DNA of 64,000 bases. It comes from AV40 sp963817335 (GTDB lineage: Bacteria; Verrucomicrobiota; Verrucomicrobiia; Chthoniobacterales; UBA10450). Position numbers and translations under genes: made by a program. This document shows positions 24,271 to 33,093 of the stretch, piece after piece. Numbering within the stretch: position 1 is the first letter of the stretch; each line of letters starts with the position of its first letter. The notes under the pieces are model-generated. The model had not been told where the DNA came from. It saw only the letters and a list, made by a program, of their open reading frames with translations, and made no database searches. Location of the stretch: assembly GCA_963817335.1 (NCBI GenBank), contig CAWFNX010000005.1, positions 248,001-312,000 of the forward strand. Reading direction: 5' to 3'.

Positions 24271-25680
24271 ATGAAACCTGAAACCAAAGCTGTCGATATC
24301 GACCGCAGCGTCGGCGATTTCCATTACGACGTCGCCTACGCCAAGGACGCGGGGCGGGGGTTGAGCGAGAAAACCATTCATTTTATTTCCGACGTTAAAG
24401 AAGATCCGGACTGGGTCCGCGAATTTCGGCTGCGGGGATTGAAGACCTTTCTCGAGAAGCCGTTGCCTACCCACTGGGCGAGCAAAGATCTCGAGGCGAT
24501 CGATTTCGACAAAATCCGTTACTATCTCGCGCAAGGCGGTGGCGCGAAGCGTACCTGGGAAGAAGTTCCAGAAGACATCAAGCGGACGTTTGAGCGACTC
24601 GGAATTCCGGAACAGGAACGCAAATTTCTCGCCGGCGTCGAAGCCCAATTCGACAGCGAAGCGGTCTATTCAAACATCAAACAGGCGGTCGGCGAACAGG
24701 GCGTGATTTTCGTTGGCTCAACTGAAGGGCTGAAAAAGCATCCGGAAATTTTCCGGAAATGGTTCGGCAAAGTTATTCCGATTAGCGACAACAAGTTCAG
24801 CGCGCTGAACGCGGCTGTATTCAGCGGCGGATCATTCATCTACGTGCCGCCGGGAGTGAAAGTGAAACATCCGCTTCAAGCGTACTTCCGGATCAACGCG
24901 GAAAGCTTCGGACAATTCGAGCGCACCCTCATCATCGCCGACGAAGGCAGCGAAGTGACCTACATGGAGGGTTGCACCGCCCCGAAATTCGAAACCGCAA
25001 CCCTGCACAGCGCGGTGGTTGAGTTGGTCGCGCTCAAGGGCGCAAAGATCCAGTACATCACCGTGCAAAACTGGTCGTCGAACGTTTTCAATTTGGTGAC
25101 GAAACGCGGACTCGCCCACGAAGAGGCCGAGATCAAATGGATCGATTGCAACATCGGCTCGCGATTGACTATGAAATATCCGGGGGTCGTGTTGAAGGGC
25201 CGAAAAGCGCGGGGCGAAGTTCTTTCCATCGCGCTCGCCAACAACGGCCAGCACCAGGACACCGGCGCGAAAATGATCCATGCCGCCGATGAGACGACGT
25301 CGAACATCATCTCCAAATCGATCTCGGTCGGCACCGGCCGCGCGACTTATCGCGGACTGGTCCACGTGCCGAAACACCTGAAACATTGCAAGAACAACAC
25401 CGAGTGCGACGCGCTGCTGATCAACTCGACTTCGCGGACCGATACCTACCCGGCGATCACCGTCCGCGGCACTGGGAACGCGGTTCAGCACGAAGCGAGC
25501 GTTTCGCAGGTCAGCTCGGAGCAAATCTTTTACATGCAACAGCGCGGTTTGAGTGAAGCCCAGGCAATGAGCTTGAGCGTGAACGGGTTCGTTAACGATC
25601 TCGTCCGCCAATTTCCAATGGAATACTCGGTCGAGCTAAAGCGTTTGATCGAGCTCGAAATGGAAGGCTCGGTCGGTTGA
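24271..25680 (+). CDS. sufB: Fe-S cluster assembly scaffold protein SufB
   Basis: A 469-residue scaffold subunit. The typical SufB blocks are present: SFIYVPPGVKVKHPLQAYFR, FERTLIIADEGSEVTYMEGC (with the cysteine of the YMEGCTAP loop), QYITVQNWSSNVFNLVTKRG, and C-terminal INSTSRTDTYPAITVRG and FVNDLVRQFPMEYSVEL. The length is that of normal SufB. It sits between sufC and sufD; the order C-B-D differs from the usual B-C-D. No SufS or SufU lies within the window, so the sulfur donor is encoded elsewhere. Confidence 0.95.
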   Translation: MKPETKAVDIDRSVGDFHYDVAYAKDAGRGLSEKTIHFISDVKEDPDWVREFRLRGLKTFLEKPLPTHWASKDLEAIDFDKIRYYLAQGGGAKRTWEEVPEDIKRTFERLGIPEQERKFLAGVEAQFDSEAVYSNIKQAVGEQGVIFVGSTEGLKKHPEIFRKWFGKVIPISDNKFSALNAAVFSGGSFIYVPPGVKVKHPLQAYFRINAESFGQFERTLIIADEGSEVTYMEGCTAPKFETATLHSAVVELVALKGAKIQYITVQNWSSNVFNLVTKRGLAHEEAEIKWIDCNIGSRLTMKYPGVVLKGRKARGEVLSIALANNGQHQDTGAKMIHAADETTSNIISKSISVGTGRATYRGLVHVPKHLKHCKNNTECDALLINSTSRTDTYPAITVRGTGNAVQHEASVSQVSSEQIFYMQQRGLSEAQAMSLSVNGFVNDLVRQFPMEYSVELKRLIELEMEGSVG

Positions 25681-25754
25681 TGCGCGGAGCGCATTAACCA
25701 TCACGCCGTAGCCCTGGCGTAGGCGGACGAAATTAGTTTGTTAAAATCGACATC

Positions 25755-27086
25755 ATGCCGTCAGTCGCACACGAAAAACAGTCTCTAAGAACCGGAATTC
25801 TGTCCGGCCCAGTCGACTCGCGCAATCTACCCGATTGGTTTCGCGAGGAGCAACGGGCCGCCTGGCAAACATTCGGATCGATCCCCCGCCCGACCCGAAA
25901 AGATCAAGGCTGGCGGTTTTCGAATGTCGATCTTCTTGATCTTGCGACATTTAAAGTCCCGGCGCCGCTTTCGGACGACGATCGGCAAAACGTCCTGAAA
26001 TACTCTCGCGGTCTCGATCAAATCGCCGGACGAATGATTTTCGCCAACGATCAACTGGTCGAGCGCACCGTCGTTTCCGAAGACTTGAAGAAGCGCGGTG
26101 TGATTTTCCAACCGCTCGAGTGCGCGATGGTCGAGCACGCAGATCTGTTCCGAAAGTATTTCATGTCGACGGACGCCATCCTTGGCTCGGCGAAGTTTGC
26201 CGCGTTGCATCGGGCGATGGTTTCAAACGGAACGTTCCTCTTCGTGCCACGCGGCGTAGAGATCGAACGCCCGATCGAAATTTTCCATTGGTTGCGACAT
26301 GACAACGTTTCGATTTTTCCGCATTTGCTGCTCGTGACCGACGAACTGGCAAAGGTCACCGTGATCGAACATTTTCAGTCATGTGATCAGAATGCCGCGG
26401 GTTTCGCTTGCGGGGTGAACGATCTGATCGCCGGTCCAGGCGCGAAGGTCACCTATGTGTGCGCGCAGAACTGGGCTCCGAAAGTGATCGCGTTGCAACT
26501 GAACTCGACCACGGTCGATCACGACGCGACAGCGATGAGTTTGAATCTCAATTTGGGCTCGAGATATTCGCGCTTCGAAAGTTTGAGCCGTCTGGTTGGC
26601 GAAGGTGCCCGGAGCGATTTGCTTGCCGTGGCTGTGGCAACCAACGAGCAGGAATTCGATTCGCGCACCTTGCAGGACCATATCTCCCCTCGCACCGCCA
26701 GCGATTTGCTTTACAAGAATGCGTTGGACGATAAGGCGCGTTGCACCTTTGGTGGCTTGATCCGCGTCGAACCGCACGCCCATTTCACCGATGCATATCA
26801 GAAAGTTCGCAATCTTCTCTTGAGCGACGACGCCGAAGCGAACTCAATGCCCGGCCTCGAAATTCTGGCCGACAATGTCCGTTGTACTCATGGCGCGACC
26901 TCCGGCCAGATCAACGAAGACGAGATGTTTTATCTTCGTTCCCGCGGTATCCCGTCAAAAATCGCCCAGCGCCTGATCGTTAACGGTTTCTTAAACGAAG
27001 TCATTCAGCGTCTGGAAGAGCCGGCAATCGCTGAGCATCTCAATCGACTGATCGGGCAAAAGTTCGGGACCTCGTTGACCCGCTGA
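25755..27086 (+). CDS. sufD: Fe-S cluster assembly protein SufD
   Basis: A 443-residue protein related to SufB in its C-terminal half: VSNGTFLFVPRGVEIERPIE, HLLLVTDELAKVTVIEHFQS, VCAQNWAPKV, GGLIRVEPHAHFTDAYQKVR, and the end QLINGFLNEVI-like RLIVNGFLNEVIQRL. The conserved His of SufD is probably the one in GLIRVEPHAHFTDAYQ. It starts at GTG/ATG 25755 about 75 bases after sufB. It partners SufB and SufC as the SufBC2D scaffold. No frameshift is seen. Confidence 0.9.
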   Translation: MPSVAHEKQSLRTGILSGPVDSRNLPDWFREEQRAAWQTFGSIPRPTRKDQGWRFSNVDLLDLATFKVPAPLSDDDRQNVLKYSRGLDQIAGRMIFANDQLVERTVVSEDLKKRGVIFQPLECAMVEHADLFRKYFMSTDAILGSAKFAALHRAMVSNGTFLFVPRGVEIERPIEIFHWLRHDNVSIFPHLLLVTDELAKVTVIEHFQSCDQNAAGFACGVNDLIAGPGAKVTYVCAQNWAPKVIALQLNSTTVDHDATAMSLNLNLGSRYSRFESLSRLVGEGARSDLLAVAVATNEQEFDSRTLQDHISPRTASDLLYKNALDDKARCTFGGLIRVEPHAHFTDAYQKVRNLLLSDDAEANSMPGLEILADNVRCTHGATSGQINEDEMFYLRSRGIPSKIAQRLIVNGFLNEVIQRLEEPAIAEHLNRLIGQKFGTSLTR

Positions 27087-27434
27087 TCAACCGGCCCCGT
27101 TGAACTGCGGATTGGGCTTTAACCACGAGCTGTCCGGCTTCATTCCTTTGGCGCGGGCAGCGTTGTAAACAGCGATCAGATCGTTGACCGCAACGTGTAA
27201 AATTTCGCCTTCTCCGCAATCGTCGCTGCATTCCGTGTTTGGCGGCGGGTTTATGCCGTCTACCAGAATGTCGTGGCTTCGCCTGAAAACAATGCCGCCG
27301 GCGTGCATTGGCTGATAAAGCCTCACCGTGATCTCGGTTGGAATGTCCCGCAGGAAAAAGCGGAATTCGGACAAGAATTTCGTCGACCGAACTATCGCGG
27401 GATCGGTTAACGCCTCTTCTCTGCTCCAGCTCAT
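27087..27434 (-). CDS. conserved hypothetical protein
   Basis: A 115-residue soluble protein starting MSWSREEALTDPAIV. It has a strand-rich middle (TEITVRLYQPMHAGGIVFRR) and a loop with two cysteines (TECSDDCGEGEIL) that might bind a metal, then the helix VAVNDLIAVYNAARAKG. It ends two bases beyond the sufD stop, convergent. No family is recognised, but codon use and the lack of a competing frame support a real gene. Confidence 0.55.
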   Translation of the reverse strand: MSWSREEALTDPAIVRSTKFLSEFRFFLRDIPTEITVRLYQPMHAGGIVFRRSHDILVDGINPPPNTECSDDCGEGEILHVAVNDLIAVYNAARAKGMKPDSSWLKPNPQFNGAG

Positions 27435-27536
27435 CTTGGTGGCGAGCGTAGGTTAGCGGCTGCTTTGGCTCAATCAGAATTCTTTTGCATGGTCGGTTTG
27501 AGGTGTTGTATTTTAAGGTTCCGCGATTTTGAGCTT

Positions 27537-27986
27537 ATGAACGTCAGCGGAAACATCAGCGCAGTTCTCGGACAAAAGAGCCGGGAGATTTTCTCAGTCA
27601 CGCCGGACACCTGCGTGGACGACGCGGTTAAAATGATGGATGAGAAAAATATCGGCGCGGTCTTGGTGATGAAGGGAAACAAGCTCGTCGGAATGCTGTC
27701 AGAACGCGATTACACCCGAAAGGTGATGCTGCGCGGCAAGAAATCGTCTGAAACCAAAGTTTCCGATATCATGTCCACGAATCTAACCGTCACAAATCCA
27801 AGCGAAGGCGTGGAAGAATGTCTCCGGGCAATGACGGATAAACGGTTTCGCCATTTGCCAGTCGTCGACGGCGGCAAAGTCATCGGGGTTGTGTCGATCG
27901 GCGATTTGGTCAAATACGTGATCTCCTGCCAAAGCGCGACGATCGCGCATTTGGAGAGCTACATCAGCGGCGGATTTTCGGGGTAG
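27537..27986 (+). CDS. CBS-domain pair protein
   Basis: A 149-residue protein made of two CBS domains: EIFSVTPDTCVDDAVKMMDE followed by NIGAVLVMKGNKLVGMLSER, and STNLTVTNPSEGVEECLRAM followed by FRHLPVVDGGKVIGVVSIGD. Such proteins bind adenosine nucleotides and regulate other proteins or act as IMPDH-like modules; here no catalytic domain is present. ATG 27537 is chosen because the upstream extension is not conserved in style. The stop TAG 27984-27986 is supplied by the GTAG head of the palindromic element at 27983. Confidence 0.82.
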   Translation: MNVSGNISAVLGQKSREIFSVTPDTCVDDAVKMMDEKNIGAVLVMKGNKLVGMLSERDYTRKVMLRGKKSSETKVSDIMSTNLTVTNPSEGVEECLRAMTDKRFRHLPVVDGGKVIGVVSIGDLVKYVISCQSATIAHLESYISGGFSG

Positions 27987-28034
27987 CGGCCGTTCACCGA
28001 ACGGCCAATGGCGATTGAGGTCAATCGCCGCTAC
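27983..28034. repeat. complete GTAG...CTAC palindromic pair (type example)
   Basis: GTAG 27983-27986, hairpin GGCCGTTCACCGAACGGCC (27988-28006), spacer AAT, hairpin GGCGATTGAGGTCAATCGCC (28010-28029), CTAC 28031-28034. It joins the convergent CBS and pyrC genes and contains the stop codons of both (TAG 27984-27986; TGA on the minus strand at 28021-28023). Confidence 0.88.
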
Positions 28035-29310
28035 CTAACTTCCACACTGTTTTGCCGGCGACAATTGTTCGCACCGCGCGCCCTTTCAGTTTCCAGCCGT
28101 CAAACGGCGAATTGCGCGACAACGATTCAAAATGATCGACCTTAACCGTCCATTCCAGGTCCGGATCGATCAAGGTGACGTCCGCCGGTGCCCCGACCGA
28201 CAATGTTCCGGCTCCAAGCTGCAGCAGTTGAGCCGGCTCGGCGGTGTACATTTCGATCAATCGTCTGATGTCGATCTTGCGATGTTTGTGCACGAGCAGG
28301 TCGATGAAAAGCCCAAGTTCAGTTTCGAGTCCGACAATTCCGAATGGCGCCTGGTCGAATTCGACCTCTTTTTCAAATCCGGCGTGCGGGGCGTGGTCCG
28401 AACACAAGATGGACAACGTGCCGTCGGCGATCCCCTCCAAAATTGCGCCGACATCCGCTTTGGAACGGAGCGGCGGATTCATTTTGTAGTTCGTGTCGAA
28501 GTTTTGAATCGCTTCGTCGGTCAACGCGATGTGGTGCGGACAAACTTCGCCGGTGATTTTGACCCCGCGTTTTCGCGCTTCACGAATCAGCCGTACACTC
28601 CCGGCCGCGCTGATGTGCTGGCAATGAATCTGGTGATCGCACAACTCAGCCAGCAAAATGTTTCGCATCACGATCGCTTCCTCCCCCGCCGCCGGCCAAC
28701 CAGGCAAGCCCAGCAACGTGCTCCAATAACCTTCATTCACCACGCCGTTGCCGACCAGGTTGTAATCCTGGCAATGATCGAGCACGGGCAGACCGATCAT
28801 CCGGGCGTACTCGACTGCGCGTCGCATCAGCTCGTGGTTCTGGACGCATTGACCGTCGTCCGTGATCGCAACAACGCCGGCCCGGCCTAACGATCCGATC
28901 GGCGCCAATTCTTCGCCGCCAATGTTTTTTGAGATGGTGCCGGTCGGCAAAACGTTCACGCACGCAGTTTCGGCGGCACGATCTTTGATCCAGGCGATCG
29001 TCGCCGGATTATCAGCGGCGGGCGACGTGTTGGGCATGCAAACAACCGTGGTGAATCCGCCCGCCGCGGCCGCGCGCGCCCCGGAGGCGATCGTTTCCTT
29101 GTGACCGAAACCCGGTTCGCGGAGATGGACGTGAATGTCGATAAGTCCCGGCGCGACGACTAAGGCTTTCGCGTCAATCTCCTCTGACATCTGATCTCTG
29201 ACTTCCGACTTCTGCGCGATCTTGCCGTCAACAATCACTAGATCCGCGACTTCATCGCGTTTGTTCGCGGGATCGATGATGCGTCCGTTGCGAATAATGG
29301 TCGCACTCAT
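28021..29310 (-). CDS. pyrC: dihydroorotase (class I, long form)
   Basis: A 429-residue zinc amidohydrolase that closes carbamoyl-aspartate to dihydroorotate in pyrimidine synthesis. Motifs: LIDIHVHLREPGFGHKETI (metal His pair), PVLDHCQD, HCQHISAAGSVRLI, GEVCPHHIALTD, MNPPLRS and LCSDHAPH (catalytic Asp). It is the last gene of a pyrR-pyrB-pyrC order on the minus strand. Its final residues GSGD and stop are encoded inside the repeat at 27983, so the native tail may differ. Confidence 0.93.
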   Translation of the reverse strand: MSATIIRNGRIIDPANKRDEVADLVIVDGKIAQKSEVRDQMSEEIDAKALVVAPGLIDIHVHLREPGFGHKETIASGARAAAAGGFTTVVCMPNTSPAADNPATIAWIKDRAAETACVNVLPTGTISKNIGGEELAPIGSLGRAGVVAITDDGQCVQNHELMRRAVEYARMIGLPVLDHCQDYNLVGNGVVNEGYWSTLLGLPGWPAAGEEAIVMRNILLAELCDHQIHCQHISAAGSVRLIREARKRGVKITGEVCPHHIALTDEAIQNFDTNYKMNPPLRSKADVGAILEGIADGTLSILCSDHAPHAGFEKEVEFDQAPFGIVGLETELGLFIDLLVHKHRKIDIRRLIEMYTAEPAQLLQLGAGTLSVGAPADVTLIDPDLEWTVKVDHFESLSRNSPFDGWKLKGRAVRTIVAGKTVWKLGSGD

Positions 29311-29312
29311 TG

Positions 29313-29378
29313 GTGGACCGCGACCTCCGGGCGCGGTTTGATTCCACGTTCAGATCGCGCTCGGAGATCGCGATCCAC
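29313..29378. repeat. GTGG...CCAC palindromic pair between pyrB and pyrC
   Basis: GTGG 29313-29316 and CCAC 29375-29378 bracket the hairpins ACCGCG-ACCTCCGGG-CGCGGT and GATCGCG...CGCGATC. It is the same layout as the GTAG elements with the alternative GTGG head. It begins two bases upstream of the pyrC start codon, so it may affect pyrC translation. Confidence 0.75.
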
Positions 29379-29392
29379 CTCAGGTGCGGCGC

Positions 29393-30316
29393 TCATGTTG
29401 AGATTCCTCCGCAGAGATAAAGAACGGCCATTCGAACGGCGAGACCGTTGGTGACCTGATCGAGGATGACGCTTTGCAGGCCGTCGGCGACTTCGCTGTC
29501 GATCTCGACGCCGCGATTGATCGGTCCCGGGTGCATGATCAGACAATCGGGTTTCAAAAGCTTGGCGCGCTCTTTGGTGAGGCCAAAGAGCGTGGTGTAT
29601 TCGCCGATACCCGGAAAATATTCCTTTCGCTGACGCTCGTGCTGGATCCGAAGCAGATTCACGACATCAGCCTGGGGCAATACTTCATCGATTTTGTGCG
29701 AAACGGCGACGCCAAGTTTTTCGAACTCGCGCGGGACGAGCGTGCTCGGGCCGACCAGAGTGACCCGCGCGCCGAGTTTCGTTAGGCCGAAAATGTTCGA
29801 GCGGGCAACGCGGCTGAAAAGAATGTCACCAACGATCACTACGCTCAGGCCCTCGATCTTTCCGCGCTTTTCGCGGATGGTGTAAATGTCGAGCAGGCCC
29901 TGGGTCGGATGTTCGTGGGCGCCGTCGCCGGCATTGATGACGCTCGATTTCAACCGTTGAGCAAGAAACTGCGGGGCACCGGCCGAACTGTGGCGCAACA
30001 CCAGAATGTCGGCGTGCAGCGCCTCGAGGTTCCGCGCGGTGTCTTTTAATGTTTCACCTTTGGTCAGGCTCGAGGTGGAGGCCGAGATGTTGATCACATC
30101 TGCGCTCAAACGAAACGCAGCCAGTTCGAAGGAGGTGCGAGTCCGCGTGCTTGGCTCGATGAAGAAGTTGATCAGGGTTTTCCCACGCAACGCCGGAACT
30201 TTTTTGATCTCACGAGTGCCGACCTGCTTGAACGCGTCGGCGGTTTCGAGAATGAAATTTATTTCGGCGACGGAGAGCTCGCGTAGCCCGAGTAAATCTT
30301 TGCGACTCCAGTTCAT
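29393..30316 (-). CDS. pyrB: aspartate carbamoyltransferase catalytic subunit
   Basis: A 307-residue enzyme that condenses carbamoyl phosphate and aspartate. The carbamoyl-phosphate site is FFIEPSTRTRTSFELAAFRL (STRTRT near residue 55). HRxxxx-like RHSSAGAPQF, then GDGAHEHPTQGLLDIYTI and LLRIQHERQ are the other active-site loops, and MHPGPINRGVEID is the C-terminal signature. It overlaps pyrR by four bases. No regulatory subunit PyrI is seen, as expected for a PyrR-controlled type. Confidence 0.95.
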   Translation of the reverse strand: MNWSRKDLLGLRELSVAEINFILETADAFKQVGTREIKKVPALRGKTLINFFIEPSTRTRTSFELAAFRLSADVINISASTSSLTKGETLKDTARNLEALHADILVLRHSSAGAPQFLAQRLKSSVINAGDGAHEHPTQGLLDIYTIREKRGKIEGLSVVIVGDILFSRVARSNIFGLTKLGARVTLVGPSTLVPREFEKLGVAVSHKIDEVLPQADVVNLLRIQHERQRKEYFPGIGEYTTLFGLTKERAKLLKPDCLIMHPGPINRGVEIDSEVADGLQSVILDQVTNGLAVRMAVLYLCGGIST

Positions 30317-30879
30317 TCTTTGAAAAGCCAGACGGCGTCGGGTTCGTTGTCGATTTGTTCGAGACGCACTTGAATTTGTTCGCGGGTCGCGGTCGGAAGA
30401 TTTTTGCCGACGTAATCGGCGCGAATCGGTAATTCGCGATGGCCACGATCGACCAGCGCAGCCAGCTGAATTCGGGCCGGTCGCCCGAAGGAGCTGATTG
30501 CGTCCAGCGCGGCGCGGGCGGTTCGGCCGGTAAAGAAAACATCATCCACGATGATGACGGTGCGATGTTCGAGGGGCAGCGGAAGTTTTGATGCGTGAAC
30601 CATTGGCAACTCGGCCCGCTTGCCAATGTCATCGCGGTGCATGGCAACATCGATAGTGCCGGTTTCAAGGTCGATCCCCGAAATCTCGCGAATGAATTCA
30701 GCGAGTCGGCGCGCGATCTCTATCCCCCGCAGCGGGATCCCGGCCAGCACCACCGATTTGAGATCGGCGTTCTGCTCGATGATTTCGTGCGCAATCCGCC
30801 GCAATGCGCGCCGGATCGCTTCCGCGTCCATGATCGGGGTCCGAGTCGGACTCGCCGTATGTTTGTCGTCGTCTTTCAT
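30313..30879 (-). CDS. pyrR: bifunctional pyr operon regulator / uracil phosphoribosyltransferase
   Basis: A 188-residue PyrR-like protein. The PRPP loop is TVIIVDDVFFTGRTARAALD (residues about 108-127), and VVLAGIPLRGIEIARRLAE is the N-terminal motif. PyrR binds pyr mRNA in some bacteria to attenuate transcription. In the 47-base leader upstream (30880-30926) no antiterminator hairpin or PyrR-binding loop is evident, so its regulatory role here is unproven. It is the first gene of the pyrR-B-C cluster. The ATG is 30879. Confidence 0.9.
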   Translation of the reverse strand: MKDDDKHTASPTRTPIMDAEAIRRALRRIAHEIIEQNADLKSVVLAGIPLRGIEIARRLAEFIREISGIDLETGTIDVAMHRDDIGKRAELPMVHASKLPLPLEHRTVIIVDDVFFTGRTARAALDAISSFGRPARIQLAALVDRGHRELPIRADYVGKNLPTATREQIQVRLEQIDNEPDAVWLFKE

Positions 30880-30926
30880 TTACGTCCTTGGCGACCTCAC
30901 GGGATCGCATTAAAGGTGTACAAAAT

Positions 30927-31178
30927 TTAGGAGGCTGCCTTTTCTGTGCGAGCCTCCTTCAATCGTTTCGATCTCCAATTGGATCGATGTTTCACAATCC
31001 AATCGAGCAGCGCTTTTTCAAAGCCGATGTCTTTACCGGCTTTTTCGCTCTCGATCCATTTATGTTTCAAAATTTCTTCCCGCTCGGCGAGGAACTCCTT
31101 GTAGAGGACGGAGTTCTTAACGAAGTGCGACTTATCTTTTTCTGCCTCGGCCATAGGCATCTCAGCAGTTTTTTCCAT
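30927..31178 (-). CDS. small conserved protein (WIESEKAGKDIGFE family)
   Basis: An 83-residue soluble protein started at ATG 31178. It is highly charged, with NSVLYKEFLAEREEILKHKW, IESEKAGKDIGFEKALLDWI and VKHRSNWRSKR. The block is widespread in proteobacteria and other groups, often in proteins of unknown function. It is probably helical. No partner is seen next to it; it lies 47 bases before pyrR on the same strand, in the downstream-to-upstream sense, and 80 bases after the Mrp gene. Confidence 0.6.
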   Translation of the reverse strand: MEKTAEMPMAEAEKDKSHFVKNSVLYKEFLAEREEILKHKWIESEKAGKDIGFEKALLDWIVKHRSNWRSKRLKEARTEKAAS

Positions 31179-31268
31179 AAAAATCACAATTGGTCAACCT
31201 TAACTCACCTCGGACAAAGTATGACGTAGCATCAGCCATACCTATTTAACCCAAGCTCATCTGGGGAG

Positions 31269-32315
31269 TTACGCAAGCTTTTGGCGAATCATGGTCGCGA
31301 TCTTCCGAAACTCCTGGGCCACTGGCGATTGCCCGTCCCCGGCCACAATGGGTTGCCCTCGGTCGCCCGATTCGCGGGTGGCGATGTCGATTGGAATCTG
31401 GCCTAACAGCGGAACGCGAAGACGCTTTGCTTCTCTTTCCCCGCCGCCGGTTCCGAAAATGTCATACCGTTTGTTGTCCGATGGCGAAACGAAGTAACTC
31501 ATGTTTTCGACCAAGCCCAGCACGGGAACATTTACTTTCTCGAACATGGTCGCCGCTTTTCGCGCGTCAATAAGCGCGACTTCCTGCGGAGTGGTTACAA
31601 TTATTGCGCCCGACAACGCGACGGTTTGCACGATGGTTAGTTGAATGTCGCCGGTGCCCGGCGGGAGATCCAACACCAGGAAGTCCAGCTCTCCCCATTC
31701 GACTTGCCGCAGGAATTGCTGGGTGTAGCGCGTCACCATCGGTCCCCGCAAAATTGCCGGGGACGCGTCATCGAGCAGAAACCCCATCGACATCAACTTT
31801 AAGTTGTACTGCTCGATTGGAATGATCTTGTTCTCGTCGGTGGCCGTCGGCCGCTCCCGCGTTCCAAACATCAGGGAAATGCTCGGGCCGTAAATGTCGC
31901 AGTCGCACAAACCCACACGCGCCTTGGTTTGTTCAAGCGCGACGGCCAGGTTTGCCGCGACAGTCGACTTGCCCACCCCGCCTTTCCCGCTGGCGATCGC
32001 AATCACATGTTTGATTCCGGGGAGGCGCTGGGGGCCAACCTGGGCCCCGGCGCCGGCGCCCGCGGGCGGGGCGTGAATGTCGATTAAGACCTTTGAATTT
32101 CGGACGCCGTTGAGCGCGCCCAAAACCTTTTCCGCGTCTGTCTTAATGGTTGCCGGAACGTTCGGGTCGTTGGTGGCCAGAGCGAGCTGCACCTTTACTT
32201 CGCCGTCCGCGATATCGATGCCTTTGACCAAACCAAACGAAACGATGTCGCGGCTGAAACCCGGATAACGGACCGTTTTCAATGCATCGCGAACTTGTTC
32301 TTCAGTAATCGACAT
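31269..32315 (-). CDS. Mrp/NBP35-family Fe-S carrier ATPase
   Basis: A 348-residue P-loop ATPase (ApbC/Mrp). The N-terminal MIP18/DUF59 domain (TEEQVRDALKTVRYPGFSRD) precedes the deviant Walker A VIAIASGKGGVGKSTVAANL, then CDCDIYGPSISLMFG, FLVLDLPPGTGDIQLTIVQT and VNVPVLGLVENMSYF. The CxxC pair expected in eukaryotic NBP35 is absent; many bacterial Mrp proteins also lack one. The protein delivers Fe-S clusters to targets and complements the suf operon nearby. ATG 32315 or 32318. Confidence 0.9.
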   Translation of the reverse strand: MSITEEQVRDALKTVRYPGFSRDIVSFGLVKGIDIADGEVKVQLALATNDPNVPATIKTDAEKVLGALNGVRNSKVLIDIHAPPAGAGAGAQVGPQRLPGIKHVIAIASGKGGVGKSTVAANLAVALEQTKARVGLCDCDIYGPSISLMFGTRERPTATDENKIIPIEQYNLKLMSMGFLLDDASPAILRGPMVTRYTQQFLRQVEWGELDFLVLDLPPGTGDIQLTIVQTVALSGAIIVTTPQEVALIDARKAATMFEKVNVPVLGLVENMSYFVSPSDNKRYDIFGTGGGEREAKRLRVPLLGQIPIDIATRESGDRGQPIVAGDGQSPVAQEFRKIATMIRQKLA

Positions 32316-32405
32316 CATTCGAACCTAAACCCACGCGCTGGCCAGTAAAGGCGCGCGCGAGATTCTTTCTTGAAAATGACCGGCGATCTGAGCAGCATCG
32401 ACCAC

Positions 32406-32795
32406 ATGAAGAAACATATCTCCCTCGTTTTTGTTATTGTCGGCGTCGCCCTGTTTACCGGGTGCGCAATGTTCCAGGAGACCGGCCAATCTGCGCTGGT
32501 CGGTACCTGGACAAATTCGCTAGGAACGGTTTGGGCGATCAAGGCGGACGGAACATTCCAGGTGAGTCTGACCAAGAGTCGTCGAGTCGATGTCTGGGGC
32601 AAATACACCGCCACGGCTGATACCATGAACATTCAGGAATCGCATGGATCGCATACTCCGAAGTCGTGCAGAGGTCCGGCAACCTACAAGTTTAGCCGCA
32701 ACGGAGACATGCTGACGTTCACGAAGGTCAGCGACAAATGTAAGCTGCGCGAGAAAAACGTCCTGGCAGGCTGGACAGTCTGGACGGGAAAGTAG
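32406..32795 (+). CDS. lipoprotein of unknown function
   Basis: A 129-residue protein started at ATG 32406, with a lipoprotein signal (KKHISLVFVIVGVALFTGC) and the lipobox FTG|C. The mature part (LVGTWTNSLGTVWAIKADGT, VWGKYTATADTMNIQESHGS) looks like a small beta-barrel of the lipocalin-like type. Two cysteines (KSCRGP and DKCKLR) may pair. It is divergent from mrp. Confidence 0.65.
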   Translation: MKKHISLVFVIVGVALFTGCAMFQETGQSALVGTWTNSLGTVWAIKADGTFQVSLTKSRRVDVWGKYTATADTMNIQESHGSHTPKSCRGPATYKFSRNGDMLTFTKVSDKCKLREKNVLAGWTVWTGK

Positions 32796-32849
32796 ACTGG
32801 CGCTTCACGTCAGCTCCGCTGAGGAGTGCGTTTTCGGATTCGCGTCCGA

Positions 32850-33023
32850 TTACATTACCTTTTTGCCAATCGAGATGCCGATGATGAAGAAAATCAGGCA
32901 TATGACCAGGAATAGGAAGAAAAGGAACTTGGCGATGCCGGCCGCGGCCGCAGCGATTCCGGTGAATCCGAAGAGCGCTGCGATCAGCGCGATGACCAGA
33001 AAGATAAACGCCCATTTTAACAT
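32850..33023 (-). CDS. DUF1328-type small hydrophobic protein
   Basis: A 57-residue protein too short for most ORF lists: MLKWAFIFLVIALIAALFGF, then TGIAAAAAGIAKFLFFLFLV, then ICLIFFIIGISIGKKVM. This is the DUF1328/YtjA pattern of two helices with a GFTGIA turn. A strong ribosome binding site AGGAGGT lies at 33031-33037, 8 bases before ATG 33023. It is probably an inner-membrane protein induced by stress in related bacteria. Confidence 0.85.
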   Translation of the reverse strand: MLKWAFIFLVIALIAALFGFTGIAAAAAGIAKFLFFLFLVICLIFFIIGISIGKKVM

Positions 33024-33093
33024 TTTGATTACCTCCTGAGATTGATTCGCAGCTGGGACGCGGTCTGCGTGGCCGGAAGTTGAGGATCTTTGG

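Noticed and set aside
30880..30926. A PyrR-controlled attenuator upstream of pyrR
   Set aside because: The leader is too short and has no terminator/antiterminator pair.
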